Assembly (NCBI RefSeq): GCF_026151205.1
Contig: NC_087081.1
Location: forward strand, 9,233,246-9,297,245
From: Bolinopsis microptera
Taxonomy: Eukaryota > Ctenophora > Tentaculata > Lobata > Bolinopsidae
DNA length: 64,000 nucleotides
Direction of reading: 5' to 3'
The notes under the pieces were generated by a model. The model did no database searches and was not told the DNA's origin. It saw only the letters and a list, made by a program, of their open reading frames with translations. The translations under genes and the position numbers were made by a program. Numbering within the stretch: the first letter of the stretch is position 1; each line of letters opens with the position of its first letter. Below are positions 49,221-62,261 of the stretch, piece after piece.

Positions 49221-50691
49221 CGCTCTTTTTTGTACAGAATTTATAAGTCTCAAGTTATAAATCAGCCACGAATTTCGCAAGCCATTCTAAGGGAAGCCGG
49301 TTTGGAAAAGCCTAGTATAATTTCTGCACAATTTCTATATGGAATATGGCTCACAGAAGGGATCAGAGGGGGTTAAAAGTGAGGTCTGAAATGGCTGAAA
49401 TGTGGCTAAATTAATATGCGAATGATCCGGGATCCCATATCGTAATGTATCACAATTTATTACGTTATGATTTGCTGACCAGCCCTTTATCAATTCTTGA
49501 CAATAATTTTCTTTCAAATATAACTACTTGACACCAAGATTCTTGTTTTGTGTGTTTTCTACGTTCGAATTAATCAAACATCGTTTAGTGTTTACTATTT
49601 TTTGTGAGGGCGACTGTAGTTTGTTCTGACACTTCCTTTTTAATTTCAAGTAAGCGATTAAGGAAATTAATTAGCCTGATTGATTGTATCGCTGACAAGT
49701 ACCAAAACTTTGTGCAACTTTCAAGTCTGCTTGTAAACTTTGATCTCGTTTTCAGTAATCTTAAGTCACTTAAAGCTCGTACAAACCAGGGAGTTTTTAC
49801 TTTGTTTCATCATCCGAAGCCTAATTAGGCTTTGAACTATGAAGTGCAATAAAAAAGCGACAGCTTGAAAAAGTTTTACAACAAAAATTTTTATTTCGCT
49901 TAACACATCTCAAACGCAAGGAAATGTTTTTAAAACCAACTATAAATATACATTTTTCCTATTTCTGGAAATTCCATCTGATCATTGCATTTACGGTCAT
50001 AGACTACTTCAGGTTGTTGATTTAAATCTTTATTTAAATCAGTACCTCACAGTAGTAGAACAGTTGTTGAGAGTGGGCTCCTTGTTCCTATTATGGGAAT
50101 ATCGGGCTCTCTCTGAGCAACTAATTGATATTTCATGCCCCCGGATGAGAGCCAGTGCTCCCCATCTAATCGGGGCATGCAATATCAATTCTGCTTTCCT
50201 GCCAAATTTGGCTCGAAAGTGTGATAATAATATTTCTTGTAACTTTAACCAAGTATTAGTAAGTTAATCCTCAGTTGTACTGGACGATATCCCTGGTATG
50301 CCAGTGGTATGGTAGACCATTTAATTGAATATTGGTGCTTGGAATTTAATAATCTTCTGCACAAGGGTGCTCTTGTACCATTTTTATAATTTACAATGGC
50401 CCCTGTAATTAAATTTGTATCACTATCAGAGGAGCCGCTTTCTCTGAACCAAAACTATGTGATAAATTCAATTAAAAACTGCAAAATACCCGAATAGAAA
50501 AGTATTTAGAGATTGAAAGTACAATACTTTAAAAAAAGAGAGGCTGGGCCAAGATAGCCCACGAGAGGATAGCATTGAGATGCTCTGCCTACCTCTGGGG
50601 TGTGGCAACCCTGGGGAAGGTTGCCGGTGAAATCAGAGTGAATGGTGGAGGATGGTGTAAGAAGTGATATGAGTCAGAATGATATGCTTAA
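49221..50691. other. Intergenic, no gene seen
   Basis: AT-rich. Sequence at 50130-50180 (gcccccggatgagagcc...atcggggcatgc) forms an imperfect hairpin next to the inverted end similar to 47290. No coding frame. Confidence 0.35.
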
Positions 50692-52568
50692 GGGGAGATA
50701 CACCAAAAACGTTTTTGCTCCGAACATCGATTTTATTTTATATTATGGTCAAATAGACAACAACAAAAAAGATTGCACACCTTCAAAATTTTCTAAAAAT
50801 AGTCCCTCATCGAGAAAAAAATATTTTTCTTTTTCAAATATTTTTAAAATTTGGAGAAGTCTGTCACTGTAATACCGATAGTTCGGCTATTTAAAAAGTT
50901 GTTTGACTGATTTTTTTACTAAACATTACTTACAATCAGTACAAGAAGCCCTTCAAAGGATTTTATAATTAAAATATAGATGACGAAGTTACAGACCAAA
51001 CAAGGTCGAGAGAAGCAAATTGAAATTTTTGTAAAAATCAGAGTTGTATATTTTACCATTCACCCAGGGCATAAGATATCGCTTCAAAAATTCTTGTGAG
51101 TGTAGCTGATGTGTTCCAATTTTTGGAACAGGATTTCTCTCAATTTTGAGTTTTAGGGTATGAAATGTGGCCTCAAACGACTTAGTAAAATTCATCGTAA
51201 AAAAGGGCCAAACATGGCAAATAACTCAAAAAGTATCAATTTTTTGAAATAATTTTTACAGAATCGTGATCAGCTTGAGAAGAATCTTTTAGTACCAAAT
51301 AGGTGATTTTAGAAGACAAATTGTCTTAAATAATTTTCCAGCTCGAACACAAGGGTCCCCCCTTGTATAAATTTTGTACAAATTTTACACATTTTTTTAC
51401 AAATTTTGTGTCTTTAACTATTATAAATTTGGTATTTAAAGATTCGTCTTCTCAAGCTGATTACGATTCTGTCAAAATTATTTCAAAAAAACTGATACTT
51501 TTTGAGTTGTAGGCATTTTAAGGCTTAAATCTGCCATTTTTGGCCCTTTTTTACGATGAATTTTACTAAGTCGTTTGAGGCCACATTTCATACCTTAAAA
51601 CTCAAAATTGAGAGAAATCCTGTTCCAAAAATTGGAACACATCATCTACACTCACAAAAATTTTTGAAGCGATCTCTTATGACCTGGGTGAATGGTAAAA
51701 TATACAACTCTGATTTTTACAAAAATTTCAATTTGCTCCTCTCGACCTTGTTTGGTCTGTAACTTCGTCATCTATATTTTAATCATAAAATCCTTTAAAG
51801 GGCTTCTTAATGTACGGATTGTAAGTAATGTTCAGTCAAAAATCAGTCAAAAAACTTTTAAAATGGCCGAACTATCGGTATTAGGGGTCGTTCACATATG
51901 ACGTAATCAGCCGAGGGGGGAGGGGGGGGTTTACAAATGCTTACGGTTGATTACGGGGAGGGGGGGGGGGGGGTTCGGTCGTTGATTACGTAATCAAAAT
52001 TTTCTTTTCTACCCTCTAGAATAATAACAATTTGACGATATTTTAATTCAAATTCCACTCAATTTCACTCTGATAATGATAAAATTTAGAAATTGATCGA
52101 ATATCCGGCTATAATAGTAAGTAGTTTAGAAGGTGCTTGGCCGGATATCATAACAATGATTTCGGCTCATCATGATAGCATGATCAGGGTATCATGAAAT
52201 GTAGAGAAAAGTGTTTTCTAGGAAAAAAGTCAAGGGGGGGGGGGGGGGGGGGGTTCAGGCCATGATTACGTAATATTGCTGTCAGGAGGGGGGGGGGGTT
52301 GGGTCTTGATTACGGTTGATTACGGAAGGGGGGGGGGGGGGGTAAAAATTGCTAAAATATTGATTACGTAATATGTGAACGACCCCTTACAGTGACAGAC
52401 TTCTCCAAATTTTAAAAATTTTCGAAAAAGAAAAATATATTTTTTTCTCGATGAGGGACTATTTTTAGAAATTTTTGAAGGTGTGCAATCTTATTCTTTT
52501 TGTCTATTTAACCATAATATAAAATAAAATCGATGTTCGGAGCAAAAACGTTTTTGGTGTAACTCCCC
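50692..52568. mobile_element. Fold-back element flanked by TTAA
   Basis: The ends GGGGAGATACACC and GGTGTAACTCCCC are inverted and flanked by TTAA (50688-50691, 52569-52572); ATGC lies outside TTAA on both sides, so a 4-bp ATGC duplication with TTAA in the ends is equally possible. The arms are about 550 bp, followed by a spacer around 51240-51500. Each arm carries the same 68-codon open frame (50989-51195 minus; 51556-51762 plus; about 6 differences). TTAA suggests piggyBac- or Kolobok-type mobilisation (inference). The right arm is interrupted by a G-run element. Confidence 0.82.
51884..52386. mobile_element. G-run inverted-repeat element, copy 4 (nested)
   Basis: The ends ggggtcgttcacatatgacg and ttacgtaatatgtgaacgac are flanked by TTA on both sides (51881-51883, 52387-52389). 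It is 503 bp, larger than other copies, with four G runs and an internal gattacgtaatattgc, so it may be a composite. It sits in the right arm of the TTAA element and is therefore younger. Confidence 0.85.
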
Positions 52569-52625
52569 TTAAATGCCAGCTGGGTTTGGAAAAGTAAAAC
52601 GAGACGAGACAGCATATGAGATAAT

Positions 52626-53820
52626 ACTTTAAGTCACCCCGGTCTGATCCAGCTCTTCCGGCACAATTAAGCGTTTGGTGCGGTTTGCGAAATTGACAAT
52701 TGTGGTGATGTGTTGGTTGTCGAATATGTCATTGACAGAGAGATAGTAGTCCTGGCAATATTGACCTCTAATTTGGGCAATAGCCGGACTCTGTTCAAGG
52801 AAGTGTGAGACAGTTTCCTCTCCGTCGCTGCACATAGGACAAGCACTGGTGTTTGATTTGCAAATGGTGTGAAGGTGTTTGTTTAAGCCGCAGTGACCCG
52901 TGATGAGGTGAACTGCAGTTCTGTAATCTTGTCTGTTGTTGCTGAGTGTAGTGTTGAGGTTTTGATGTTTTTGGCGTGCTTGTGGCCGAGTGTCAGTTTG
53001 GTGTGCCTGGGAACGTCATTTAACCAAGTTTCCTGATTCAGTCTGTTGACTTTGTTGTCGATTTGACGCTTGATGTAGGATTGTGGAATTGGACACTTCA
53101 AAGTGGATTCACTGATTGTACCAAGCTTGGCCAGCTCATCTGCTTTTTCGTTCCCCCACAATCCGATGTGTGCTGCAATCCATCGTATCTCTAGCGTGTT
53201 GTTGGATCCGAGTGCATTAAGAGAGTCGTAACAGTCTCTTGTAGTTCTACTCCGCGTTGAAAGCGCAGTGATAGCTTGTATAGACGAGAGACTGTCAGTC
53301 CATATGATGATATGTGTGTTGGTATAGGTAGAGAGATATTTGCAAGCTTCAATGATGGCGGTGAGCTCTGTTTGGTAAACAGTGCAATAATCAGGGAGCT
53401 TGAATGATCTTTCTTCAAGGTTGGTGTAATTGTTGTCAGTTGTGATGATATAGCCAGCCCCGCATCCTGAGTCTGTGAGTGACCCGTCAGTGTAGCAGGT
53501 GACCGTTTCACTGGTGATGTTGTCAATGGTGTTTTGAAGTGAATTTCTATATTCAGTGTTATCGGCTCCAGGAGTTGTGACTGTGAAGTGCCGTCCCAGC
53601 ATCATGGTTGGTGTTGTTAGGTCTCTCGTTGCTCTGGGTGGGATAATGAGATCTGCCATGAATTGTTTGTTGATAGTGGTATGATTTTTGATAGTTCCTT
53701 TCCTGAAGGCGATAGTTTCAAGAGTGAGGCTGTCATAAGCTTGTAGCCTGGCTGCACCCTTTGCTGCTTCGCCTTGCAGGAAGTATAATACTTGGAAATA
53801 ACTCTCTTACACAGATTCAT
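52626..53820 (-). pseudogene. LINE fragment: RNase H domain and zinc knuckle
   Basis: The minus-strand frame 53659-52883 contains RNase H motifs in order: CYTDGSLTDSGCGAG, the Glu in YQTELTAI, TDSLSSIQAI and IAAHIGLWGNEKADELA. A frameshift near 52880 leads to a knuckle-like CPMCSDGEETVSHFLEQS, where the last expected Cys is Ser, then a stop at 52629. A second frameshift near 53650 separates an upstream piece. It is a 5'-truncated, decayed copy of a Jockey/R1/I-type LINE, different from LINE-B. Confidence 0.88.
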
Positions 53821-55189
53821 TATTCAGCTTGAGTTGAAAGAGGGGTACGGGGACGGGGGGCCTAGAGTTATGACAAAAATTTGGTGAGGTCAACAGATTA
53901 ACTAAATTATACTGGAGAGCTGGAGCACGATTTTGCAATACGAATTTTTTGTATCTGTAAAGAAAGTCCAATACATTCTAGTTTCAAAGGTTTGGACGGT
54001 GAAAAATTAATTACCAATAAAATAAATGAAATTATGGACGAATCTCATAAAATCTGGAGCTGTCTTCTAATTCAAATTAGTCTAACCTAATCTCTAACCA
54101 CTCAGGATTTTGTTTCAGCTCCCAGTATTAACAAATAACTGCGATTGAACCGAATTTTCGTTAAATCGATATCTCGAGAAACATTTGACAAATTATGGAG
54201 CAATGATCTTCATTTTAACACGGTCATGATCATGACCGTCATAATTATGACCGTGTTAAAATCAAGATCTTTGCTCCATAATTTGTCAAATATTTCCTTC
54301 TTAAACATTTGCTGTGAGTTGTGATAAATTTGATGACGTAAACAGATTATATTATATCGGTGTACGAGGTTGCAATACGAATTTGATATGTGATTTAATT
54401 TGTATCAAAAATACAAATATTCGCTTCACAATTTGTCAAAAGATTTCCTTTTCGAATATTGACTGTGAGTTGTGACAAATTTCATGACGTCAATCGATTA
54501 TATTGGTGTTAATTCACAGTAAATCTATTGTTTTACTGATGCACGAATATATTATATCTGTACTGCAAATTCACTAGATTCCAGTATTAGAAAGTATTAT
54601 TTATTTTGACAATGGAACAAATAAAAGGAGTATTTCAAAATTGAAACTGTACATTAAATAGAATAGAATTTGTGGGATACATTCTGTAAAACATTGTCTG
54701 CCTCTATTTGAATTACAAAATTACAAATAGTTGCACATGCAATTGGACTATCTACATAAAATTTAAGCAAATATCAATTATCAATAATTTACTTCTCAAT
54801 TGTCTTAGGACTCAAATTTGGCCCGATCTTGCTTAATTGTAAAGCGTTTGTTGATCGAATGCAATACATTGTTCAATGATTTCATATAAAAGTCTATCAA
54901 ATAAGCTTCCTAATATAAAATGTCTCAAATTTGCTTTACGCAGATATCCGTTCAACCTTTTTATATCTTCTAGTTCTTATCACCATCTCTTCTTTTTCAA
55001 ATTCTGCACTTAGATCGTCAACTTTTCTCCTCCATCTCCACTTCTTCTTCAAAGATTTCCGCATCATTAACTTTAAATCCTCATCATATAACACGCGGAA
55101 TTTGCAGCAGAGTATATTGGTATCGCTCAAGCATATACTTGAAATAACCGGTTTTCAGACATGTCCACGTCTGCCCCTGTAAATAGGCC
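53821..55189. other. Intergenic with a fold-back
   Basis: An inverted pair near 54215-54275 (ttttaacacggtcatgatca / tatgaccgtgttaaaat) lies within a larger inverted region (caaattatggagcaatgatc / gatctttgctccataatttg). No gene seen; open frames at 54931 on both strands are uncharacteristic. Confidence 0.4.
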
Positions 55190-57127
55190 TCACTCGACCA
55201 TGCAGTCCACATCATTCACAAGAATGGTAGTGCTGTTGCTACTGGTCTTCTGACAAAATGTGTCCTGTTGCTCAGTTCTTGACTCTGAAAGATTCAATGT
55301 GTTAGATTTATCGAAATTCATGTCCAGTCTGAACAGGTTTAAGTTTATAGATCGAGGCGACTTTGATATTAATAGGTATCGTTTAAGGAGCCGGGAAGAC
55401 CGTTTAACTTTAATCCACAGAATTTGTAAAACATTCGGCAGAAGTCGAATCACTGAATACGTAGTAAATCACGGGATTCAAGTAAAAAGATAACTTACTG
55501 TAGCAGGAGATAGTTGCATTGGTCAGAAGCTTGACAAGAGGGGTAGAAACTGGCATCAGTACCATCGACAGAAACAGAATCAGCTGAAAACAATGGATTA
55601 TTAGAGAATTATATTTGAAGATTTGGTGGGTTTTGTTATAGGTTTTAATCTATTTTTAATGATATGGCTTTTTCAATTTCTTCATAACTACTAAAATTAC
55701 AAAGAAGCTTATTAGTGTTCCTATGTTTGAACGTACCATTTGGTTTGGCATATCTTCTGGATCCCAGCTGGTGAGGATGGTGCTGACTCCGAAATAGTTA
55801 GCAGTCAGAGCCATTCCAATCCCCATCATGGGGGCGTAGCAAAAGAGGAGCGCTCCTGCATTTACCAAGCTCGTGGAATCTGAGGAATGCGTTTTGTAAT
55901 AAACCTGATCTATGTTTTGTAACCCTTTAACCTTAATTCTTAACGTTTTTTCGTTGGAATCAGCTGATTATAAAACTCGGAATGTTTATTGACTTCACCG
56001 CTAAAAGGTCTGACCTCGGCGGTTAAATCCAGGTCCTCATTACGTCAACAGTAAACGTGACACTGTGCTACCATAACTAGATAATTGACTAATGACGGAC
56101 CAAACATTCCTTAACGAAATATTTCAAATTACCTTGTGACTTGGCACAGAAACAGGTTATCATCCCAACTGCCACCATCACAAACATCAGGGCAAATGGC
56201 AGCACGCTCAGGATGATGTTGTAGCCCAAAGTGGACTTGAAAATTTGATCGTTGGTCATGGTCTCGTAGTCCAGGTAGAAGATTTGGTCAGCGTAATAAG
56301 TACAGAATCCTTCTTGTCCCATTAGGTAAGTGGTTCCACGGAGGTATGGGAGTACGGCGAAACCGATACTGATCAGATAACTGAGGGTGGGGATAGGTTA
56401 GTGATAAGATACTGCATAATGACAAGATAAAATATGATAATGATGCAATCCAAAAGAACTATAATCGTTTACAAGGAAAATTGGTTTGCTGTTAAATAAA
56501 TAAGTTGTAGTTGATATTTAGTCCCTGCATGCCATGAAATAGATACCAAGTTTTAAAGCAAGAATTCAGAGTTAAATAAACTTGAAACTTACCCAATAAT
56601 GACGGTTCCAGCTCCAGTCCATCTTAGGGCAGCGCTCTCTTCGGATTTCTTCAAGCCCATGATCACGTGACCGAGAACTAGGAAGAAGGAGACACGGTGA
56701 GACATGTCCGTTAGAGGTCCGATTATGGTGCAGAGAACTCCCGTGTCAGGGTAAGAGAGGTTCCAGATTCCGGATACTATCCCGATAGTCAGGCTGAAGG
56801 GGTGGGGGTGTTAGTTTTACTGTTTTCTTGTCCTTAATAACGCCATATTTTTGAGGAATTTTTTAGATCTAAAGTTCAATCTAAGTTTTGTTCGATAAGA
56901 ATATCAAAAAATAATTAATGTTAGATGAAAAAATCATGAAAAGACAGGAAATTAAAAACTCACCATCTTAAGAAGTCCCAAAAGAGAATTTGGCAAGCGA
57001 TAGAGGCCAGCATAACTTTAACACCCAGCTTCTTCTTGCTTCTCATCAGTGTTGCAAGTCCGTAGAAGCTGGCAGTCAAGCTCAAAGCCGTGGTGGCGAG
57101 GATAAGCGGAGTAAAAGATTGATCCAT
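55190..57127 (-). CDS. Seven-helix receptor-like membrane protein, 311 aa, complete
   Basis: Six exons join in phase: 57127-56964, 56793-56593, 56380-56133, 55879-55737, 55583-55499 and 55284-55190. Seven hydrophobic segments: ~8-28, 37-59, 76-101, 113-137, 173-200, 209-232 and 253-272. Features like class A receptors are a Cys at the start of helix 3 (VLCTIIG), a Cys in loop 2 (EGFCTYY), prolines in helices 4, 5 and 6 (FCYAP in place of CWxP) and VLMPVSTP in helix 7. There is no DRY (GHVIMG instead) and no NPxxY. The N-terminus is very short and the tail is short, Ser/Thr-rich with scattered Cys. It is not related closely enough to the receptor at 7-12 kb for me to call them paralogues. Ligand unknown. 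All donors and acceptors are canonical, so it looks intact. Confidence 0.82.
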
Positions 57128-59159
57128 TGTCGTGTAGATTGTTATAGCTAAATGGGTTGTTGTCGTTAATTAAACCGGTCGATTAAATTAAGTGTTTGCT
57201 TTTTATCAATCAACTGTAACAACAACAAAAATGGGCACAACACATTGGTAAATGATCAAGCCGCACACTTATTAATTTGAAGTATATGATCGGTAAAAGA
57301 TACGCATGTGAATACAAAAATTTCAAAATATAAAACATAGCGCATAACGGCTGGTAAAAGAAGTGTGAGCCAATATTTTGGGGACATCTAACAAATCTAG
57401 CGTCAAAATCAAAATGTGAGACCATTAACTTGGCAGGCGGTTTTTAACCCCCCGAGGATCCATAAGCATTCCTCAAATTTCGAGGAATGTCGCTCACGCC
57501 CTAATCTCCCCAGGCTAATTGCTCGGAATGCGACTCTTTGTGGGTGACCAAGGCGTAATTTAATTCGAGGGCATTGAGCAAATATTCTGCGTCTAACGGG
57601 CCGAGATGGAACCGCCAAAACTCTGAATTTCGGGGGCCCCGTTCCCGAATAAACGGGGCACATATGCCAGTTATGCTGATTCATAAGTTACGCTGATCAA
57701 CTGTCTTGTTGTTACATGGGATAATGGCATTACGTAAACGGTGTAACGAGCCAATGGTAGGGTTGTATCGCAGGCCGGTAGTAGAGATTATGAATTGAAC
57801 AAAGTAAACGTTATATTGGCTGACGTCAGTAAGCGTTGCTTTGAAGCCTAAATTTTATCCTTATAATTCCAGGGAATTACAGGATAAACTTGCAACACTT
57901 ATTTCAAGAATTGGATAAGTATTACATAGTTCAAACTTTCAAAGTAATCGTGTATAATTCTAGAAGCCCAAAACCTTGCAAACAAGTTACCTGCACAAAG
58001 CACATATTTCATCAAAATAGTCTAAATAATTTCATTTTTACATTGCAATTGCCTCTGATGACTAATTTCAATTACTTAATTGCTCCGGGCAACTGGGCAC
58101 ACTACTATTTTTTTCCTAAAATTACCGCTTTAACATTCCAACGTTTCATCATTTATTTTTAACCAGGCAAAGTATGTGAGTGCAAAATCACGTACGGATA
58201 TAGACGCGATAGTAATGAATTTTAGATACGAATATGACGAAACTTTTAGTAGGGTTATCCTAGACAAATACAAGAGCCTTGATACAACTGACTTGCACTC
58301 AAATCGATGAATAAATGATAAATATCTGATATGGCAGCTGTTTAGCCACACACAAAACATATCCTAGTACTTTGTTATTTTAACGATCTTAGTGCAATCA
58401 CACCACGCACAGTTATATGTTTTTATCCTGATAATTCAAGGTTCACCGTACAAATTAATGCATTTAATATGACGGCTAATAGTCCAATTAACTGAACATC
58501 GTAATGCAGGAAGTTGTAATTTGTTGGCGTGTTTGTTGTTGTTGTTAAACCCCGGGGGACCACAGCTGTTATAAAGTTAACAACGAACATGCCAACCAAA
58601 ACAAGGTGTCTCAATGAGATTAAATAATGTATCAAATCTTACATATTTCAGAGATAAATTATAATTGAGTGTAATCACACAGACAAGCATTTCAATAGAG
58701 CGATGTGGATCTTTGAATGGCTCATTTAAGTTAGGTTTATAGGTGATGTCTTAGTTATACAAGTATTACAAATATAGTAATAGTATAGAGGTCTCGTTTT
58801 ACAGAATCACCCGCTGTGTCATCAGTTCTTGCTGGTATTATTATACTACCATGTCATTCTTCACCATCATTATTTCAAAACAATTGGATGTTGTAATGCA
58901 ACATATGCAAATGAAGCTTGTACTGCACTGATATCTATCCCTTCTATTGGCTGCTAAACAAATGCTTGCTCGTGATTGGTCAAAGATACAGCAATGCTTG
59001 TGTAGGATTGGTGAGGAGGCGTGACAAGCAGAGCAAGCAAACTCCATTGTCCTGCACGGAGCTGCTTAACGAACTATTGATGCACTGGCTAGCTCATCGA
59101 ACATTTTCAATGACTGGTAATACTTTGAGATTTTCATTATTCGTGTAAGGCCGTACAGT
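57128..59159. other. Intergenic, likely shared promoter region
   Basis: Lies between two divergently transcribed genes (minus strand to the left, plus strand to the right). A GC-richer patch at 57430-57670 (ctctccc, gggggccccg) is of unknown origin. No coding frame with character. Confidence 0.4.
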
Positions 59160-62100
59160 ATGATTGGTTTGAAGAGCTTTGTTTTAGTTTTACTGGTTCT
59201 TGGAGCGGATTTTAAAATCCTAACTGGGACTGTTGATACATTTGAGGTAAATGAGGACCCAAAACTCTTACTTGTGCTTGTAATCCAGGGAGATCTAATC
59301 ATGTTTTGGAAATCTTATATGCTGACCATTCCACTGAGCTTATTTACATACTTTCAGAAAGCTTCCATTATTTGACTTTCATCTATATTGTATTTTTTTC
59401 TATAAGAGTACGAGTTATTTAACTGTAATTATAATCAGCGAATTATCTTCAGAATTTTCACTTTTTGGCCCGGTTCTGTTTTCGACCTCACAACGGAAAA
59501 GCTTCCTTTACGTTTACTTATAGACGGGTTTGTATGGGAATCGGGAAATTCTGTTTTTTTTCCCGATATTTAAATTATCCTCATGATAGTAAGCCCAATT
59601 GTTTCTTCAAAATAAAAGATTGACGCTTAGTAATATAAATGTTTTCGAGCAAACAACGAGTTATTTCTCCCCTCTCTCAGGAGAATGTGGATAATATTTT
59701 ACCTACCTACAATTCACTGCTAATGTACTACGACGGAATTAAACAATGGGATGCTGCCTACAAAACTCCAATGGTAAGTAGCTACCTATAGTTATCTAGT
59801 AGTTACTAGTAGTTATTAGTAGTTACTAGTAGTTACTAGTAGTTACCATTTGTTACCAATAGTTACCATCAGTTACCATTTGTTAGGAGACCTCACGATA
59901 ACAGAGCTCCTTACTGGCGGAATTGCTTTTTTGTTAAAACTTTTACGTAATCCTGCAGCACAGATTGGTAGGAATGTTAAGAATCATGACTAATCTTTAA
60001 ATATCATCTCGATTACATAGCATGACTTTATGGCTAGGTATTAGGTAATCAAAAGCGAAATTCATAACACTAATTTCCCGTTCAATGATTTTATTCACAA
60101 GGTGATGAAAATTACATTTGTCTGCAAAGTAAATAGTTGATTTTAGGAGTTTTCGAAAAAAATATGTTGGGCAGAACACGGCAAACTTCTGGGCTTTTAT
60201 CGTACGTGAAATCAGCTTCCAGTTTTATTTGAATTGTATGTGCCAAGAAAGAAAGTATGTTAATATCTTTCTTTCTTGGAAATATGCTCACTTTGATCTG
60301 TTTTCTGTTCAAAGTGTTTCTGACTCGCAATAATGAGTAATGACCATATTAGGTTAACTCGAGATGCTACAAATATTGGCCCGAAACTATCTAAAGTATT
60401 TAATTAAGTAATTATCTAAAGTATTTAATTAAGTAATTATCTAAAGTATTTAATTAAGTAATTATCTAAAGTATTTAATTAAGTAATTGTCTAAAGTATT
60501 TAATTAAGTAATTATCATTTACAGGCGTGTCACGAAAAAGTGGATTTGCTGGAGGATCAGAACGACAGTGATCAGATAGCAGAGCTCAGGGAGACGGATG
60601 AAAGGTACTGTAGTCAAGAGGACAACACCGCCCCTCTTATCAATTGTACAAGTAAGTTATTAACTAATTACAAACTTGATTAAGTTTTACAATTTTATTG
60701 AATTGCAAATTTGGTTCTGAAACTTTGAGGAATAAAATTGGTTGGCGACTCGAAAACCTGGAATGCCTCTAGATAAAAATAAAGAAATCGTTCGATATTA
60801 AAACTAAGCAAGGCTTCAGCAAACTCATTGCATGAAGACAATTGTAAATTTGAGGATGCTACCAAAGGTTCTGCACTCAAGCCCTTAAATACTCCATTCC
60901 CTTGACCAAGCCCACTATTGACCGTGCCTTAAATTTAAAATTCTCTGCAGAAGCCTGAGTTCTGCAGATCGCTAATAATCTGTTGGCTGTTCATCAGCTG
61001 CTCTGCTACCCACATGACCTGAATGTTAGATACCAATATCTCTAAATACTGATCACGTGACCTGTAATTCCTATCATATGACGGTGAAATAGTTAACAGA
61101 TACTCGAAATTGTGAGGCACACTCGGCACCTTATAATCATGTTTTAATGTACCCCAGATTGTGGGAGTCTAGTGACGTCAAAACTATTTGATGGGCTGCT
61201 CTCTGCAGAATTCACGGCCATTAAAACTGAAGCTGGCCTCTGGAGATGGGATGGGGTTGCACGCTCCAGTATATAGTCACGTGACTTTGGTATTTTACTG
61301 ACGTCATCAGAACGGCCCCCGAAAGTTATGCAATTTTGGGCGGGACTTGGAGAACCTATAACCTATTATTAATGTATCTAGTATCAGTGGGGGCTTCTTT
61401 AAAGTGAATTAGGGCACAGTTCATTTCAGTAGGGCTTCCCTGGGTGATAATGGACATTTTTGTTACAAAATTATGAGCACCTTTGGAAGGTGAAGGAGAG
61501 TCTCTTATGAGTTAAAATACATCATATTTTTTAACTGAGTAGATACTAGTCTACCTGATGATGGACCCGATGAGACGACATTTTAAAATATGGATTATTT
61601 GGTATGAGCTCTAGGTATTCCAATAATATCTTGTCCTTGTAAATAGTTCCTATAAATAAATTCCTCCTCTACTACCAGAACCTCAGACCCTCCAGTACTG
61701 CAGAAGTACTGATCACAATGCTAAAACATCACCCGATAGTCCATCATTAATCGGGTATCTGCCAACTCTAATCAGGAACAGGCGCCAAATTCAAGTTTCC
61801 CATAACTTATACTTCACGCCCTACCGCAGATCGAATAGAGGAACATAATTTCTTTCTTCCACGGAATTGAGAAAGTATTTTGTGGATCCCATAAAGGTTG
61901 GAAGCAGGAAATCAAGAAATATAGAAGACATGGAATTTGGGATAACGCAAAATAAAAAATTGGATAAAGGAGCATGAGGCCATATAATTGTTTGTTTCAT
62001 GCCGGAATAGGGTCGACACCTCAGTTATCCTGGTGATTTCTGCAACATTAATCTTTAATGTTAATAACCGGCGATTCTAACTAGATCCATCTCGGGCCGA

Positions 62101-62261
62101 AGGACCATGGTCCTCGCTCAGGCCGTTTTAAAGCCCTCCCCATAGAATTCTCATTTACGAGTTTATCCTATGTTAACCCTTGAGTGTACTTGCAGGTAAT
62201 TTTGAAAACAAGAAGGCTGTGTATGCAGTAGGGGACCCAAACATCGTGACATTTCACAACG
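59160..62261 (+). CDS. 5' part of a secreted protein gene with a GDPxxxTF (VWD-like) motif
   Basis: Four exons join in phase: 59160-59246, 59681-59773, 60525-60651 and 62196-62261 (123 complete codons so far). Exon 1 encodes a signal peptide (MIGLKSFVLVLLVLGADF). The following region has Tyr, Trp and three Cys (ACHEKV, YCSQED, INCT), with acidic DLLEDQNDSDQ. The fourth exon has YAVGDPNIVTFHN, matching the GDPHxxTFDG start of von Willebrand factor type D domains, as also found in RGM-type proteins. The donor after it (G|GTAGGA) is in phase 1, so the gene continues. A possible further exon at 63942 is discussed separately. The identity beyond a secreted VWD-like protein is open. Confidence 0.6.
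59783..59885. repeat. TAGTAGTTAC minisatellite
   Basis: About ten degenerate 10-bp units (agtagttact, then accatttgtt variants), in the intron right after the second exon of the secreted-protein gene. Confidence 0.85.
60389..60513. repeat. 25-bp tandem repeat, 5 copies
   Basis: Five units of atctaaagtatttaattaag plus taatt, with one change in the fifth. It ends just before the acceptor of the exon at 60525, so it makes up most of the intron end there. Confidence 0.95.
60652..62195. other. Intron of the secreted-protein gene
   Basis: Contains short open frames on the minus strand without recognised features and no transposon that I can support. Confidence 0.35.

Noticed and set aside
50989..51762. 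Two small protein genes
   Set aside because: Identical frames in mirrored transposon arms are expected from the inverted repeat; kept only as an observation.
57409..57684. 91-codon Arg-rich minus-strand frame
   Set aside because: GC-richer patch, no motif, no splice or promoter support.
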